Shown here piece after piece: positions 1 through 8,493 of a DNA stretch of 16,389 nucleotides. Source of the DNA: Aureobasidium sp. EXF-3400 (taxonomy: Eukaryota > Ascomycota > Dothideomycetes > Dothideales > Saccotheciaceae). A model generated the notes under the pieces. That model worked only from the letters and a program-made list of their open reading frames with translations, was not told where the DNA came from and made no database searches. The first letter of the stretch is position 1; each line of letters opens with the position of its first letter. Made by a program: the position numbers and the translations under genes. Location of the stretch: the NCBI GenBank assembly GCA_024195585.1, contig SWBL01000615.1, positions 1 through 16,389 of the forward strand. Direction: 5' to 3'.

Positions 1-165
1 ATGTAACGCGAGTTCGCAAGCATTTGGCAACATCAGCCTCGCACCAAACAAAGGGATGCCGGTCGGAGGACGTACCTGAGTCCACTACTTTGCCAATACA
101 AGTCCAGCAATGCCGGCACCGACAATGACAACATCCCAGTGTTCTACTTCTGACTCGATCGCCAT
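1..165 (-). CDS. FAD-dependent oxidoreductase/monooxygenase, N-terminal fragment (runs off left edge)
   Basis: The minus-strand ATG at 163-165 is in a good fungal start context (CACAA before it, G after it). It opens a frame whose residues 11-24 form a beta strand and the dinucleotide-binding turn GAGIAG (VVIVGAGIAG), the Rossmann motif found at the N-terminus of FAD monooxygenases and related flavoenzymes. Only 26 residues are readable before an in-frame TAG at 85-87. A GTACGT donor-like site follows at about 75-70, so the codons around the TAG may be mutated, frameshifted by one base, or spliced in a way not visible here. The rest of the gene lies beyond base 1. The family is clear only at the level of a flavin-binding fold; substrate and intactness cannot be judged. 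Confidence 0.6.
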
Positions 166-1735
166 TTGTGATAGTCCTGGACAATGAGTCTGAAGGAGAT
201 TGAAGTGCAAGACATGAGGGTTGGCTATTGACAAGTTATGTTTGTTCGGTGAGTGGATCTTCTGCTTGACCTCGGGCATTTGGGTCTTATATCGGTGCTG
301 GGTACTTTGTGACCAATGATGTGTCTGCCACGGTCGCATGACCTTGATGGCGTGTCTCCCGGATTGTGTGGAGGAGGGAGAAAGGAGGAGACACTCGGTT
401 CGGTCGGTTCGGTGGGCGCCTTCCGCTTTGAAGATGACTCGGCCGCGCTCAGCCACCAACGCTTGGGCCTTCGGAGCTTGAGTTTACCCCTCTTTTGCCT
501 CTGCGTACCTGCTCTCCCTCTCCGACACTCCGTGTGTGCCTCCAGCGACCATTCGAGCCTCGAGCACTCTGGCAGTAATGAAACACCAATTCTTGGTCTC
601 TGTCAGAATTGAGCGATGATGCAGCGATGCCGACTTGACACGGGTTTCCGATATGACCGACACGCCGTCCGGCGTTTGTCCTCGCGCCTCCTGGACACTC
701 GCATCATCAACCAGATACACTTGAACATGTCTCCGTGCTGCCTTGCGAAAACATGTTGGTCGGAGCGGTCTGCCACAGGCTGTGAGCTTGCGCCTTGTTG
801 AGTATACTGCTCACATCGACGGTTTTGCTCTAATCGCCTCGCTCGACCGACTCATGACCTTTTGGAATGCGCTTCATCATTGTCACGGTCGGTCAAACAG
901 GCTGCAATGCGAGCGAGCGCTTGGTGACCCAGGTTGGAAAGGCTTTACATGTGTTCAGCTACATAAGCACTCGACGCTCTGGGCGAGTCGATTTGTGACG
1001 CTGATGCTCAAACCCGACGTTTTTGCCATTGACAACGCTGGTATCAGTATCATGCCTGGAAAGACAATCGCATGCGGCGTCCTTGCTAGACCAAGATTCT
1101 TTTGGATATACCATGATGATCCGGATCGATTTTTGTTTCGTATCTGGCTTGCCGTCCTTCGACTGTCAGAATGACAGACGTCGGCTTCTGCGACGGTCAA
1201 GATTGAGCCATATCGCTACTGCAGGTCGTAGGTTTTGTTCTGCGCAAAGCAGGTCTGGAAACCAGAATCCCGCACCTTCAGCCGCTTCTTCATGTCGACG
1301 GATGTCATAAAACATATTCTCCGATTCTTAGAGCCAAAGGTGATCATGGCTTATGCAGACACGGTAGCGATCCAGGCACATTCCATATTAATGTTGCGTC
1401 ACACACCTATCTTAGGCAACCGCTTACCAGACTTCTACTCCTTTTGTATGCATCAACGCCGCAGTAGACTAATCCGCACAGCATGATGTGTCAATTGAAC
1501 CTTCCAAGCGAGCTTAGATCAACTTCCAGCCAAGTCTAGCCAATCAATCATCAGAGACGTCCGTCGAGAAACATAGTATAGCTCTGGTATAGGTCTGATT
1601 GAGTTCGACGTCACGTCTCGATGACCAGACATGACAGCATGTCAACGTCGCTATTCCAGAACTTGAATGATACACATTCATTCACCAGCCGTGTCATGGC
1701 GCTCTATAGAAGCATAAAAGACACTTAGGTTCCTT
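166..1735. other. Balanced-composition intergenic region, no supportable gene
   Basis: This 1.57-kb stretch is not RIP-degraded. It has several open frames of 60-140 codons on both strands, but the longer ones lack an ATG start, show no recognisable domain and overlap each other. The first part presumably holds the promoter of the minus-strand flavoenzyme; a short CGGTT-rich run lies at about 395-412. I see no RNA gene, terminal repeat or conserved coding signal. Confidence 0.5.
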
Positions 1736-2278
1736 TAATATCCAGACTCTAGGACTACATTAGACCCAAAATCCAATTTGAAATAAAGTCGTCTCTTACT
1801 TTCGTACTCGGTCTCGCATCTAGTGCTCTATCCTTCCTATAGCTTTATAAAGACTTTTTAGACTATATGGTTTCTCTTCTCTAGTCTCTATATAAGGATT
1901 AGCTATAGAAGAGGGTCTAAGGAGTAAGTTAGATAGTATAGGTAGTAGCTTATAGTTAGAGAGGCCTTAGGGATATAGGTATTATAATCTTATACTACTA
2001 GTAGTATAGGCGCTTTAGACCTATAATAGATTTAAATAGGAGTAGCTTAGGAAGTAGGTTATAGTAGTAGTATAGGATAAGGTTAAAGTACTAATAGTAG
2101 TAAAATAGGTAATAGAGTATTATAGTCTAGTACTTTATTATTATATATAAGGTATATTCTAATATAAATATCTAGAGGTTTATATAAAAAGTATATAGTA
2201 TAACTAGTATTTAATAAAGAGGTTAAGTATAAGGCTTCTATCTACTAGTAATAACTATAACCTATATACTTACTAAGT
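1736..2278. repeat. TA-rich RIP-degraded block left of the Copia element
   Basis: Composition changes abruptly near 1736 to sequence dominated by TA, TAG and TATA words, with few CA or TG dinucleotides left, as expected after heavy RIP. CpG words survive here and there (for example GGCGC near 2008), so this is not general CpG loss. No open frame or element end is recognisable. It is far more degraded than the Copia element beside it, so it is probably an older repeat into which the Copia inserted. Confidence 0.7.
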
Positions 2279-2604
2279 TGAAAATAGTGCAGTCCTAGCA
2301 CACTTGCAGCTGTTGCAACTCTGTTGCAATGATGTATGGTTCTGTTGTAGATGAGTCTGCAATAGGGAACTAGATAGTTAGGATAGCTTGGCGTCTAACG
2401 CCTTGGCACAGCAAGCTGTCTACATAGCTTGCGCCTATAGATACTCTTCTTAAATTAATCACCACGCCATATACTGTTGGTAGGCTTTCGTTAGCAAGGT
2501 CGCGTCTCTACCTTTGGTTGATTCTATAGGCTCTAGGGTTACTTCCCTATACCAGCAAGAGATATAAAGTGTTAAGAGGTTACACGATTGCGACATATAT
2601 TTCA
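2279..2604 (+). repeat. 5' LTR of Copia element
   Basis: 326 bp, starting TGAAAAT and ending ATTTCA, which are short inverted repeats of each other. It aligns without gaps to 8168-8493 with 18 differences (94.5% identity), all transitions at CpA or TpG. Only 4 of the 18 carry the mutated T in this copy, so this LTR is the less damaged of the two. Confidence 0.95.
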
Positions 2605-2607
2605 AGT

Positions 2608-2622
2608 GGTTATGAGCCCGGG
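2608..2622 (+). promoter_or_regulatory. Primer-binding site for an initiator tRNA-Met half molecule
   Basis: Three nucleotides after the 5' LTR lies GGTTATGAGCCCGGG. Its complement contains GGGCTCATAACC, the conserved anticodon stem-loop of eukaryotic initiator tRNA-Met. Copia of Drosophila and Ty5 of yeast are known to prime from a tRNA-Met cleaved in this loop rather than from a tRNA 3' CCA end. This element evidently used the same half-tRNA strategy. Confidence 0.8.
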
Positions 2623-2698
2623 TTTTGCACAATCCCGGAACCTGTGTAACTTGTTAAGGCTCCACTAAGACAGTGGGAGATAAATAAGAAGAGAGAGA

Positions 2699-2863
2699 GA
2701 CTGTGGCAACTAGGATACACAGTCACCCACACTACTGAGGCAACAGAGAAACTCAGTCACCACCACCGCTGTGGCAACAAGGATACACAGCTACGCACAC
2801 ACATTACTGAGGCAACTAGGATACTCAGTCACCTACGCAACTGTGGAAACAGAGACACACAGT
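2699..2863 (+). repeat. Array of five tandem 6-7 bp hairpins with 12-nt loops
   Basis: Five units start at 2700, 2734, 2768, 2806 and 2840 (spacing 34, 34, 38, 34). Each is a 6-bp stem (7 bp in the first) around exactly 12 loop nucleotides. Stems are ACTGTG/CACAGT, ACTGAG/CTCAGT, GCTGTG/CACAGC, ACTGAG/CTCAGT and ACTGTG/CACAGT, so sequence changes on one side are matched on the other. Loops share the form GCAACWRGGATA or GCAACAGAGAAA; the last is GAAACAGAGACA. Pairing maintained despite sequence change argues for a selected RNA structure, plausibly for packaging, dimerisation or translation of the genomic RNA. The role is inference. Confidence 0.8.
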
Positions 2864-3099
2864 TACCTATTTCACCTCTTGGATAACTGAACCTGCTTAG
2901 GCAATTTCGACTTGGCTAAGTCCCTTCAGAAATCTAACCCCCCTGCCAATACTCACCTTTGGCATACGACAAGTTGACCTGCAACCAACACATTAGCAAT
3001 TGCAAACACACAAAAGAAAGAGAGCTTGATTGCACCTACAACAGTCACTTTCCCTATCTATTGGCCCTCAGCCAAAAGAGAAAAGAAGTGCAAAAGTAT

Positions 3100-3220
3100 T
3101 GGTCCTGCTGGGAATCGAACCCAGGACCTTCTGTACACAGCAACCCTGCAATAACGAGGACACTCGTCATTGCAGAGTTACATAGGCGACAGCTGCTCCA
3201 GACCACTGAGCCACAGGACC
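3100..3220 (-). tRNA. tRNA-like cloverleaf (antisense to the Copia), anticodon arm replaced by a long hairpin
   Basis: Read on the minus strand from 3220 to 3100, this 121-nt segment has a perfect 7-bp acceptor stem (GGTCCTG/CAGGACC) followed by A. It has a perfect 4-bp D stem (GCTC/GAGC) with the A-box sequence TGGCTCAGTGG, and a perfect 5-bp T stem (CTGGG/CCCAG) with the B-box sequence GGTTCGATTCC. Between the D and T arms, where a 17-nt anticodon arm is expected, are about 70 nt containing a 19-bp hairpin (3140-3158 with 3163-3181, loop GACA on plus). I cannot place a normal anticodon loop: the nearest stem, CTGT/ACAG, lacks T33. It could be an intron-bearing tRNA gene, a tRNA-derived SINE piece, or a tRNA pseudogene captured by the element. 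Confidence 0.5.
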
Positions 3221-3271
3221 GATTGATACAGAAAACTCTATCCAACTGAACCATATAGCCATCCTTGCAAG

Positions 3272-4318
3272 ATGGATTCAACTAGTCACCATACAGTGTC
3301 TAAACACCAGAGGGTTGCAACCCTTGGTAGAGACAATGTAGACAAATGGTTCATGCAGATGAGGGACTGGCTTGAAGCAGAGGGAGTTTTCTGGACTGTA
3401 GAGGGTACATCAACCCCCCTCACTCCATCATCTGTTGCAGATGGTGTAGAGAACCTCTCACTTAATGATCCACCTATTGGTGGGACAACCAACATTGCAC
3501 TCTTTAGACAGAAGGATGCAAAAGCAAGATACTACATCAGACTATCCCTAAATGAGTTTGATCTTGAACTGGTTGAAGAAGAAAAGACATTAAAGGCAAT
3601 CTGGGAGAGACTCTAGAAGAAGTATAAGATAAGGCTTGCTTCTGCAGGAAGACAATACCTGGTAGAATTCTCTACATTCAAGATGGATGTAACTACATTA
3701 ATTGATGTTGCATGGCAACAGATCAATTCCCTTAGCAAGAAGGTTGTAGAATAAAGACCTGATTTGAAATCTCTCAATTCAATTGAGTCTAAGATTTAGC
3801 AGCTCCTTACAGCATTGCCTATTGAATATGCTGCATATAAGGCAGGAATTGATGCGAGAGGGAAGGTTGACCCTGAAGAGGTTATCTTAATTCTGAATGA
3901 AGCCTAGGCTAACATTAATCCAGAGGCAGCCCACTATGCAAAGAAGCCCTACCAGAACGATAAGCCCTCCTCCCAAAAGAGGGACACACCTACTAGAGCA
4001 AGGAGCCCATTACAGAGAGATGGACTAAGCTGTCACCTCTACGGTGCACCTGACCATTAGATGAAATCCTGTAACTATATCTCTGCAGTTAAAGCCTATG
4101 GTAGAAGGCTTAGAAGAGAACATCTTAAAAGCAAGAAATTAAATGAGCAGATATCTTCTTAAGGAAGTGAGGTTGCAAGACTAAACAAAGAAATTGAGTA
4201 CCTAAAGAAGACTGTCAAATAGATGTAGGGAACCAAATTCACGAAGGCTTACCTAGCAACACAAAATGAATCAGAGTCAACTAACTCTAGTTTAGACAGC
4301 CTATCTGGAAGTGAATAA
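3272..4318 (+). pseudogene. GAG region with degraded zinc knuckle
   Basis: The first 114 codons are open (3272-3613) and include the W-rich start of Copia gag (DKWFMQMRDWLEAEG). This is followed by a lysine-rich segment with nine stops up to 4318. The CCHC knuckle is visible at 4031-4072. The first Cys (4031-4033), the His (4055-4057) and the last Cys (4070-4072) remain, while the second Cys position reads TAC (Tyr, 4040-4042), as a TGC would after a TpG-to-TpA change. A stop sits inside the knuckle at 4058-4060. Confidence 0.8.
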
Positions 4319-4381
4319 GGAAAACCAGAGGTTGAATCTGCAAATTTCAGCAAAGAAAATGTTAGTATAACAACAGCAGAT

Positions 4382-4762
4382 AGCTGGATATCCGACTCTG
4401 GTGCAAGTTCTCACATGACTAACAACCCTTCTCTATTTAGTGAACCTCCTACAACCATTAGGCGAACTACAATCGCCGTAGGTGGAGGAAAGCTGTTTTT
4501 AACAAGGAGAGGAGTCATAGATGTGATGGACCACAGAGGAGGAAGATTTAGACTAAAAGATGTTTTGCTTGTTCCTAAACTTAGAGTTAACTTGTTATCT
4601 GGGAGAAAATTGTGTAAAGCTAGTTTGAGAGGCAGCTTTGATTCACAGAACATGTACTATCTTAATAAGGATAGGAAACCTGTTCTACATGCAAAGGAGA
4701 GAGGAGGGATCTATATCCTAGATTCCATCTCACTAAAGCTGGTCCACATAAAATCAAATCCA
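4382..4762 (+). pseudogene. Aspartic protease region
   Basis: The Copia protease signature DSGASSHMT is intact with the catalytic Asp at 4394-4396, in a stretch open until TAG 4763-4765. Downstream text such as LLSGRKLCKA (after RVN) fits the usual Copia protease end (VPxLxxNLLSxxKL). This is the longest domain left undamaged by stops, though upstream stops prevent its translation from the gag start. Confidence 0.85.
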
Positions 4763-4918
4763 TAGGCTTTCATAGCAACTTAGTCCTAGCAAAGTTCTCA
4801 AGCTGCAAGAGATGTTGCAGTACCTGTAACAACTGCACCTAATCCTAACACCGTAACCTAAGATGAGGTTGACAGTGAGTCTGATGCTAATGCTTCTAAT
4901 AAGAAGGATATGGACAAC

Positions 4919-5836
4919 TACATGTTGTACTATAGGAGATTTGCCCACCTTAGATCTGTAAAGATTGCAAACTTGCATAAGGTAACAACTATAACCACTC
5001 CAGTTAAAGTTATTAAACATACCTGCTAGACTTGCACTATGACAAAGTTTCGCAAGACACGAGGTAAGGTATCTGTAAGGAAGGACTATCCTCTAGAAAG
5101 GATCTCTGTTAACACCTATGGACCATTCCCTACTTTAAGGGAAGGGTTTACCTAAGCAATGGTTATTAAAGACGACCACATAAGAATGTCTTGGATGATC
5201 CCTATTAAGGAAAGGAAGGAATGCCCTAGCAAACTTGCAACCTAGAAGATTCAAGTTAAACGACAATCTGGCCATCTTCTCAAAAGCGTAAGGCTTAACA
5301 ATGCAACTGAGCTTATAAAGCACTTCTCTGGACTTGAGGAACAGTATGGAATTGAGGCACAGACAACTATCCCCCACACCTCAACACAGAATGGTCTAGT
5401 TGAGAGAGAAAACCAGCAGATCGAAAATGACATGAGAGCCCTACTTAAGGACTCAGGCCTACTAGCAGAATTCTGGGTAGAGGCCTGCCAGGCAGGCATC
5501 TACATTAGAAATCGAACATTAAATGGACCAGTTATAAACGATCATCTTATAAGCCCATATGAAGCTTTTACTGGAAGAGTCCCAAACATAGACCACATTA
5601 GGGTCTGGGGCTGTAAGGTTCATTCCTATATGGAAAGGGAATCTATTCCACAAAACTTTAGAAAAGATAAGCTTATGGATAAAGCAAGGGTTAGAGCATT
5701 CCTTAGATATGTTGCAGACATAAGCAAGCAATTCCTCATCTGGGCACCTAACAGAAAGGATGTAATTAAGATAAGCAACATCAAATTCTTTAAGCAGGAG
5801 AAACTGACAGCAGAGGAACTGAACTTTAAGAGCTAA
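4919..5836 (+). pseudogene. Integrase region, catalytic Asp residues lost
   Basis: The zinc-binding head is at 4922-5035. The first His of the HHCC set reads TAT (Tyr, 4931-4933), the second His is kept, and both Cys of the CxxC remain with a stop between them. In the DDE core, the first Asp position is AAC (Asn, 5111-5113, before TYGPF) and the second is AAC (Asn, 5297-5299, in RLNNATE). The Glu at 5402-5404 (NGLVERENQ) survives, 35 codons after the second. Each change is a TpG-to-TpA or CpA-to-TpA transition. The C-terminal part, open from 5246 to 5833, contains the expected WGCKVHSY-type motif. Confidence 0.85.
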
Positions 5837-6589
5837 CATTCTCCTAGTACCGCTGTAGAGAGGAACCCTCGTAGCAGACCTAGAGTTGAAAAGGAGTCAT
5901 TGCAAGACTAGATAACACTGCTAGGAAATCCAAGATTAGTGGGAGCCAATCTAGAGCAACCACTCCAGGCTATGGACATAAGGCAAGATGACCCTACCTG
6001 GAAACCTTCATCAGTGGGAGCAGATGAATTGTTACAATTAGATAGGACTACAAGAAGCTTAACTTAGTCTCAACCAGAAAGGGGTGTCCTAGTTGTAGCA
6101 ACTCCAGTTGCAGCAAGTCCTATTGTAACAGTACTAGTTGCAATAACACCTGTTGCAACAACACCTATTACAGCAACTAGAGAATTATCTAGCAGCCTAA
6201 AGGTTACACAAGCAAAGAGACCAGAAGTCTAAGTTGTTATTACCAAACCACCTAGCTTTGATAGGAGTTAATACATTACTGACTCCTACATTAATGAACA
6301 AATCTAAAGCAGGAAAAGGTTAAGAGAAGAAAGCAACATGGATTACTTAGAAGATGAGCAAATAGTAAAGCACCATAAAGCTTTGTTCTCACTCTTAGCT
6401 TTGTTAGTGATGGATGAGGATGTACTGTAGGATGAAGACTTTTAGTCAATAACTGATTATTTGCTGCAACAGTTCTAGGAATCCTATTCTCTACAAGAGG
6501 ATGAGGAGGTAGCCTTTGTTGCATAAGGAAGAATGAGCATCCCTATTCCCCTTACCTATCTTAAAGCAATTGTAGATAAGATATAGGGA

Positions 6590-8060
6590 GATGGATGGAG
6601 AGAAGCAATCTAAAATGAACTGAATGCACTTGCTGTAAATAGTATATTTGAGATAGTCACTCCACCAATGGGATGTAACATTGTTTTAAGCAAATGGGTC
6701 TTTGTAACAAAGTTTAACACTAATGGTTCCCTAGATAAGCTAAAGGTAAGACTTGTTATAAGAGGATTCTCACAGAAATTTGGAGTTGACTATGAGTATA
6801 CGTTTGCACCTACTCTAAGACATGATACTCTAAGAATCTTCTTTGCACTAGTTGCGATCTAGGACTTAGAATGTCACTCTATTAATGTTAATAATGCCTT
6901 TACTAAATCATTCCTTAAGGAGGACATCTACATGAAGGTACCACCTGGAATGTCTGTCCCTACTAGCTAATGTCTTAAGGTCTATAGAAGTCTCTATGGA
7001 CTTAAACAGGCTATAAGAGACTAGAATGAAAAGTGCACTCTTAAGTTGCAAAAGCTTGGCTTTATGCAATTAGATGCTGATCCCTGCCTATTAACACACC
7101 CTAATAAGAACCTAATTCTCCTTGTATACGTGGATGATATCCTCATTACTTCTAAACAGATTGAGAACATTAACTGGTTTAAGGTAGAATTCGTAAGGGT
7201 GTTTAAGATTAAGGATCTAGGAGAAGTTAAGAAAATTCTGGGAGTCCAGGTTATAAGAGACAGAAAGAAAAGAACTGTTAAGCTAGACCAGGCGCATTAC
7301 ATTAGAGAGATTCTCTCAATGTATAGCATGTAATAAGACAAGACAAGAAAGATAAGCACCCTAATGAATGGATATGATTTAATTAGGCCAGCTAAATAAG
7401 CTGACTTAAGAACTGATTAAAAAGGTTACTAGACATTAGTTGGAAAGCTTATGTATCTTGCTATCTTGATAAGGCCTAATATTTCTTTTGCTCTTGGGAG
7501 GCTAAGTCAATACCTTGGAGACCCAGCTAAATTCCATATGTCTGCTACTAGACATATCCTTAAATACTTAAGATCCACATAAGATTAAGGACTAGTGTTT
7601 AATGGAATGAACAAGCGTGGGCTTATTGGCTACTTAGACTCTGATTTTGCTTCTATCAGATCTGATAGACTGTTAATTCTTAGGAATGTGTTTATGGTTG
7701 CAGATGGTCCAGTTAGCTAGATGAGCAAGAAGCAAAAGTCTGTTGCAACCTCTATAATGGATGCTGAATATATGGCAATGTGTGTAGCAGCAAAGCAGTT
7801 ACAATGGATTGCACTCACCCTCCGTGACATGGGCTCTGCCCACCTCATAGGATAGAGTGCCTTCTAACCAACACTTAAACAGAAAATGAAGTATATGATT
7901 ACTTCCCCTATTCTAATTAAAGGAGATAACTAAGCAGCCCTAGGTTTGGTAAGAGATGCATAAATCTTAGACAGGTTAAAGCATATTGACGTGGCCTACC
8001 ATTACCAAAGGGACCTCCTAAAGAAGAACAGACTAAGAGTTGAGTTTGTTGGAACAAATG
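6590..8060 (+). pseudogene. Reverse transcriptase and RNase H region
   Basis: RT motifs in order are SKWVFVTKFNTNG, KVRLVIRGFSQ, FAPT, NNAF (about 6884-6901), LYGLKQ (about 7000-7012) and YVDDILIT (YVDD at 7127-7138). The first catalytic Asp of RT, expected just before the VxNAF motif, reads AAT (Asn, 6884-6886). RNase H is recognisable from GYLDSDFAS (about 7629-7655), DAEY (about 7760-7771) and KHIDVAYHYQRD near 7979-8014. Seventeen stops lie between 6584 and 7963. Confidence 0.85.
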
Positions 8061-8155
8061 ACATGGTTGCTAATGGACTTATAAAGCCATTAAATAAGAC
8101 TCCATTTAAGAGGTTCGTTAGTTTACTAGGCATGTAGTAATGTGTGCACAGTCCT

Positions 8156-8166
8156 AAGTGGGAGAG
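8156..8166 (+). other. Polypurine tract for plus-strand priming
   Basis: AAGTGGGAGAG, purine except for one T, lies directly before the 3' LTR in the standard position for plus-strand DNA priming. A related AGTGGGAGA word occurs in the leader near 2672-2680. Confidence 0.65.
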
Positions 8167-8167
8167 T

Positions 8168-8493
8168 TGAAAATAGTGTAGTCCTAGCACACTTGCAGCT
8201 GTTGCAACTCTATTACAATGATGTATGGTTCTATTATAGATGAGTCTGCAACAGGGAACTAGATAGTTAGGATAGCTTAGCGTCTAACGCCTTGGCATAG
8301 CAAGCTATCTATATAGCTTGCGCCTATAGATACTCTTCTTAAATCAATTACCACGCCATATACTGTTAGTAGGCTTTCGTTAGCAAGGTCGCGTCTCTAC
8401 CTTTAGTTGATTCTATAGGCTCTAGGGTTACTTCCCTATACTAGTAAGAGATATAAAGTGTTAAGAGGTCACACGATTGCGACACATATTTCA
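8168..8493 (+). repeat. 3' LTR of Copia element
   Basis: 326 bp, collinear with the 5' LTR. Fourteen of the 18 LTR differences carry the mutated T or A here, all in CpA or TpG context, so this copy took more RIP. It begins TGAAAATAGTG and ends ATATTTCA. Confidence 0.95.

Larger units (their letters stand above)
2605..3271 (+). other. Copia 5' leader (untranslated, highly structured)
   Basis: The 667 nt between the 5' LTR and the gag ATG contain no coding frame of the element. They hold the primer site, a small hairpin at 2662-2676 (CCACT/AGTGG), five tandem hairpins at 2699-2863, a 6-bp hairpin at 2944-2964 (TGCCAA/TTGGCA), a 5-bp hairpin at 3061-3075 (TTGGC/GCCAA) and an antisense tRNA-like fold at 3100-3220. 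CA dinucleotides are still common, so RIP damage is lighter than in the outer flanks. Confidence 0.7.
3272..8137 (+). pseudogene. Copia gag-pol polyprotein, dead by RIP
   Basis: One continuous frame from ATG 3272 to TAG 8135-8137 (1,621 codons before the stop, a normal Copia length). It carries 43 premature stops, all TAA or TAG and none TGA, and I find no frameshift. CAA, CAG and TGG codons become TAA or TAG by C-to-T at CpA or G-to-A at TpG, so RIP explains every stop. Domain order is GAG, zinc knuckle, aspartic protease, integrase, reverse transcriptase, RNase H. A degenerate VA(T/S)P-type repeat lies at about 6100-6180 between integrase and RT. The longest surviving open segments are 115-135 codons. 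No functional protein is expected. Confidence 0.95.
2279..8493 (+). mobile_element. Ty1/Copia LTR retrotransposon, full length, RIP-inactivated
   Basis: A complete 6,215-bp element. It has two 326-bp LTRs beginning TGAAA and ending TTTCA, a primer-binding site 3 nt after the 5' LTR, a 650-nt leader, one polyprotein frame (3272-8137) and a purine-rich tract just before the 3' LTR. Integrase precedes reverse transcriptase, which is the Copia order. The frame contains 43 premature TAA or TAG codons and several catalytic residues are changed by TpG-to-TpA transitions, so it cannot be autonomous. No clean 5-bp target duplication is found: TAAGT precedes the element and AGTTA follows it. Host genes do not extend into it. 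Confidence 0.95.

Noticed and set aside
743..1174. 143-codon plus-strand open frame in the left intergenic region
   Set aside because: It begins at TTG, not ATG, has no recognisable domain and overlaps other chance frames.
1235..1486. 83-codon plus-strand frame
   Set aside because: Starts at TTG, has no domain or splice context; likely chance.
2959..3249. 96-codon plus frame in the Copia leader
   Set aside because: It overlaps the tRNA-like fold and hairpins, has no similarity to gag, and lies before the true gag ATG.
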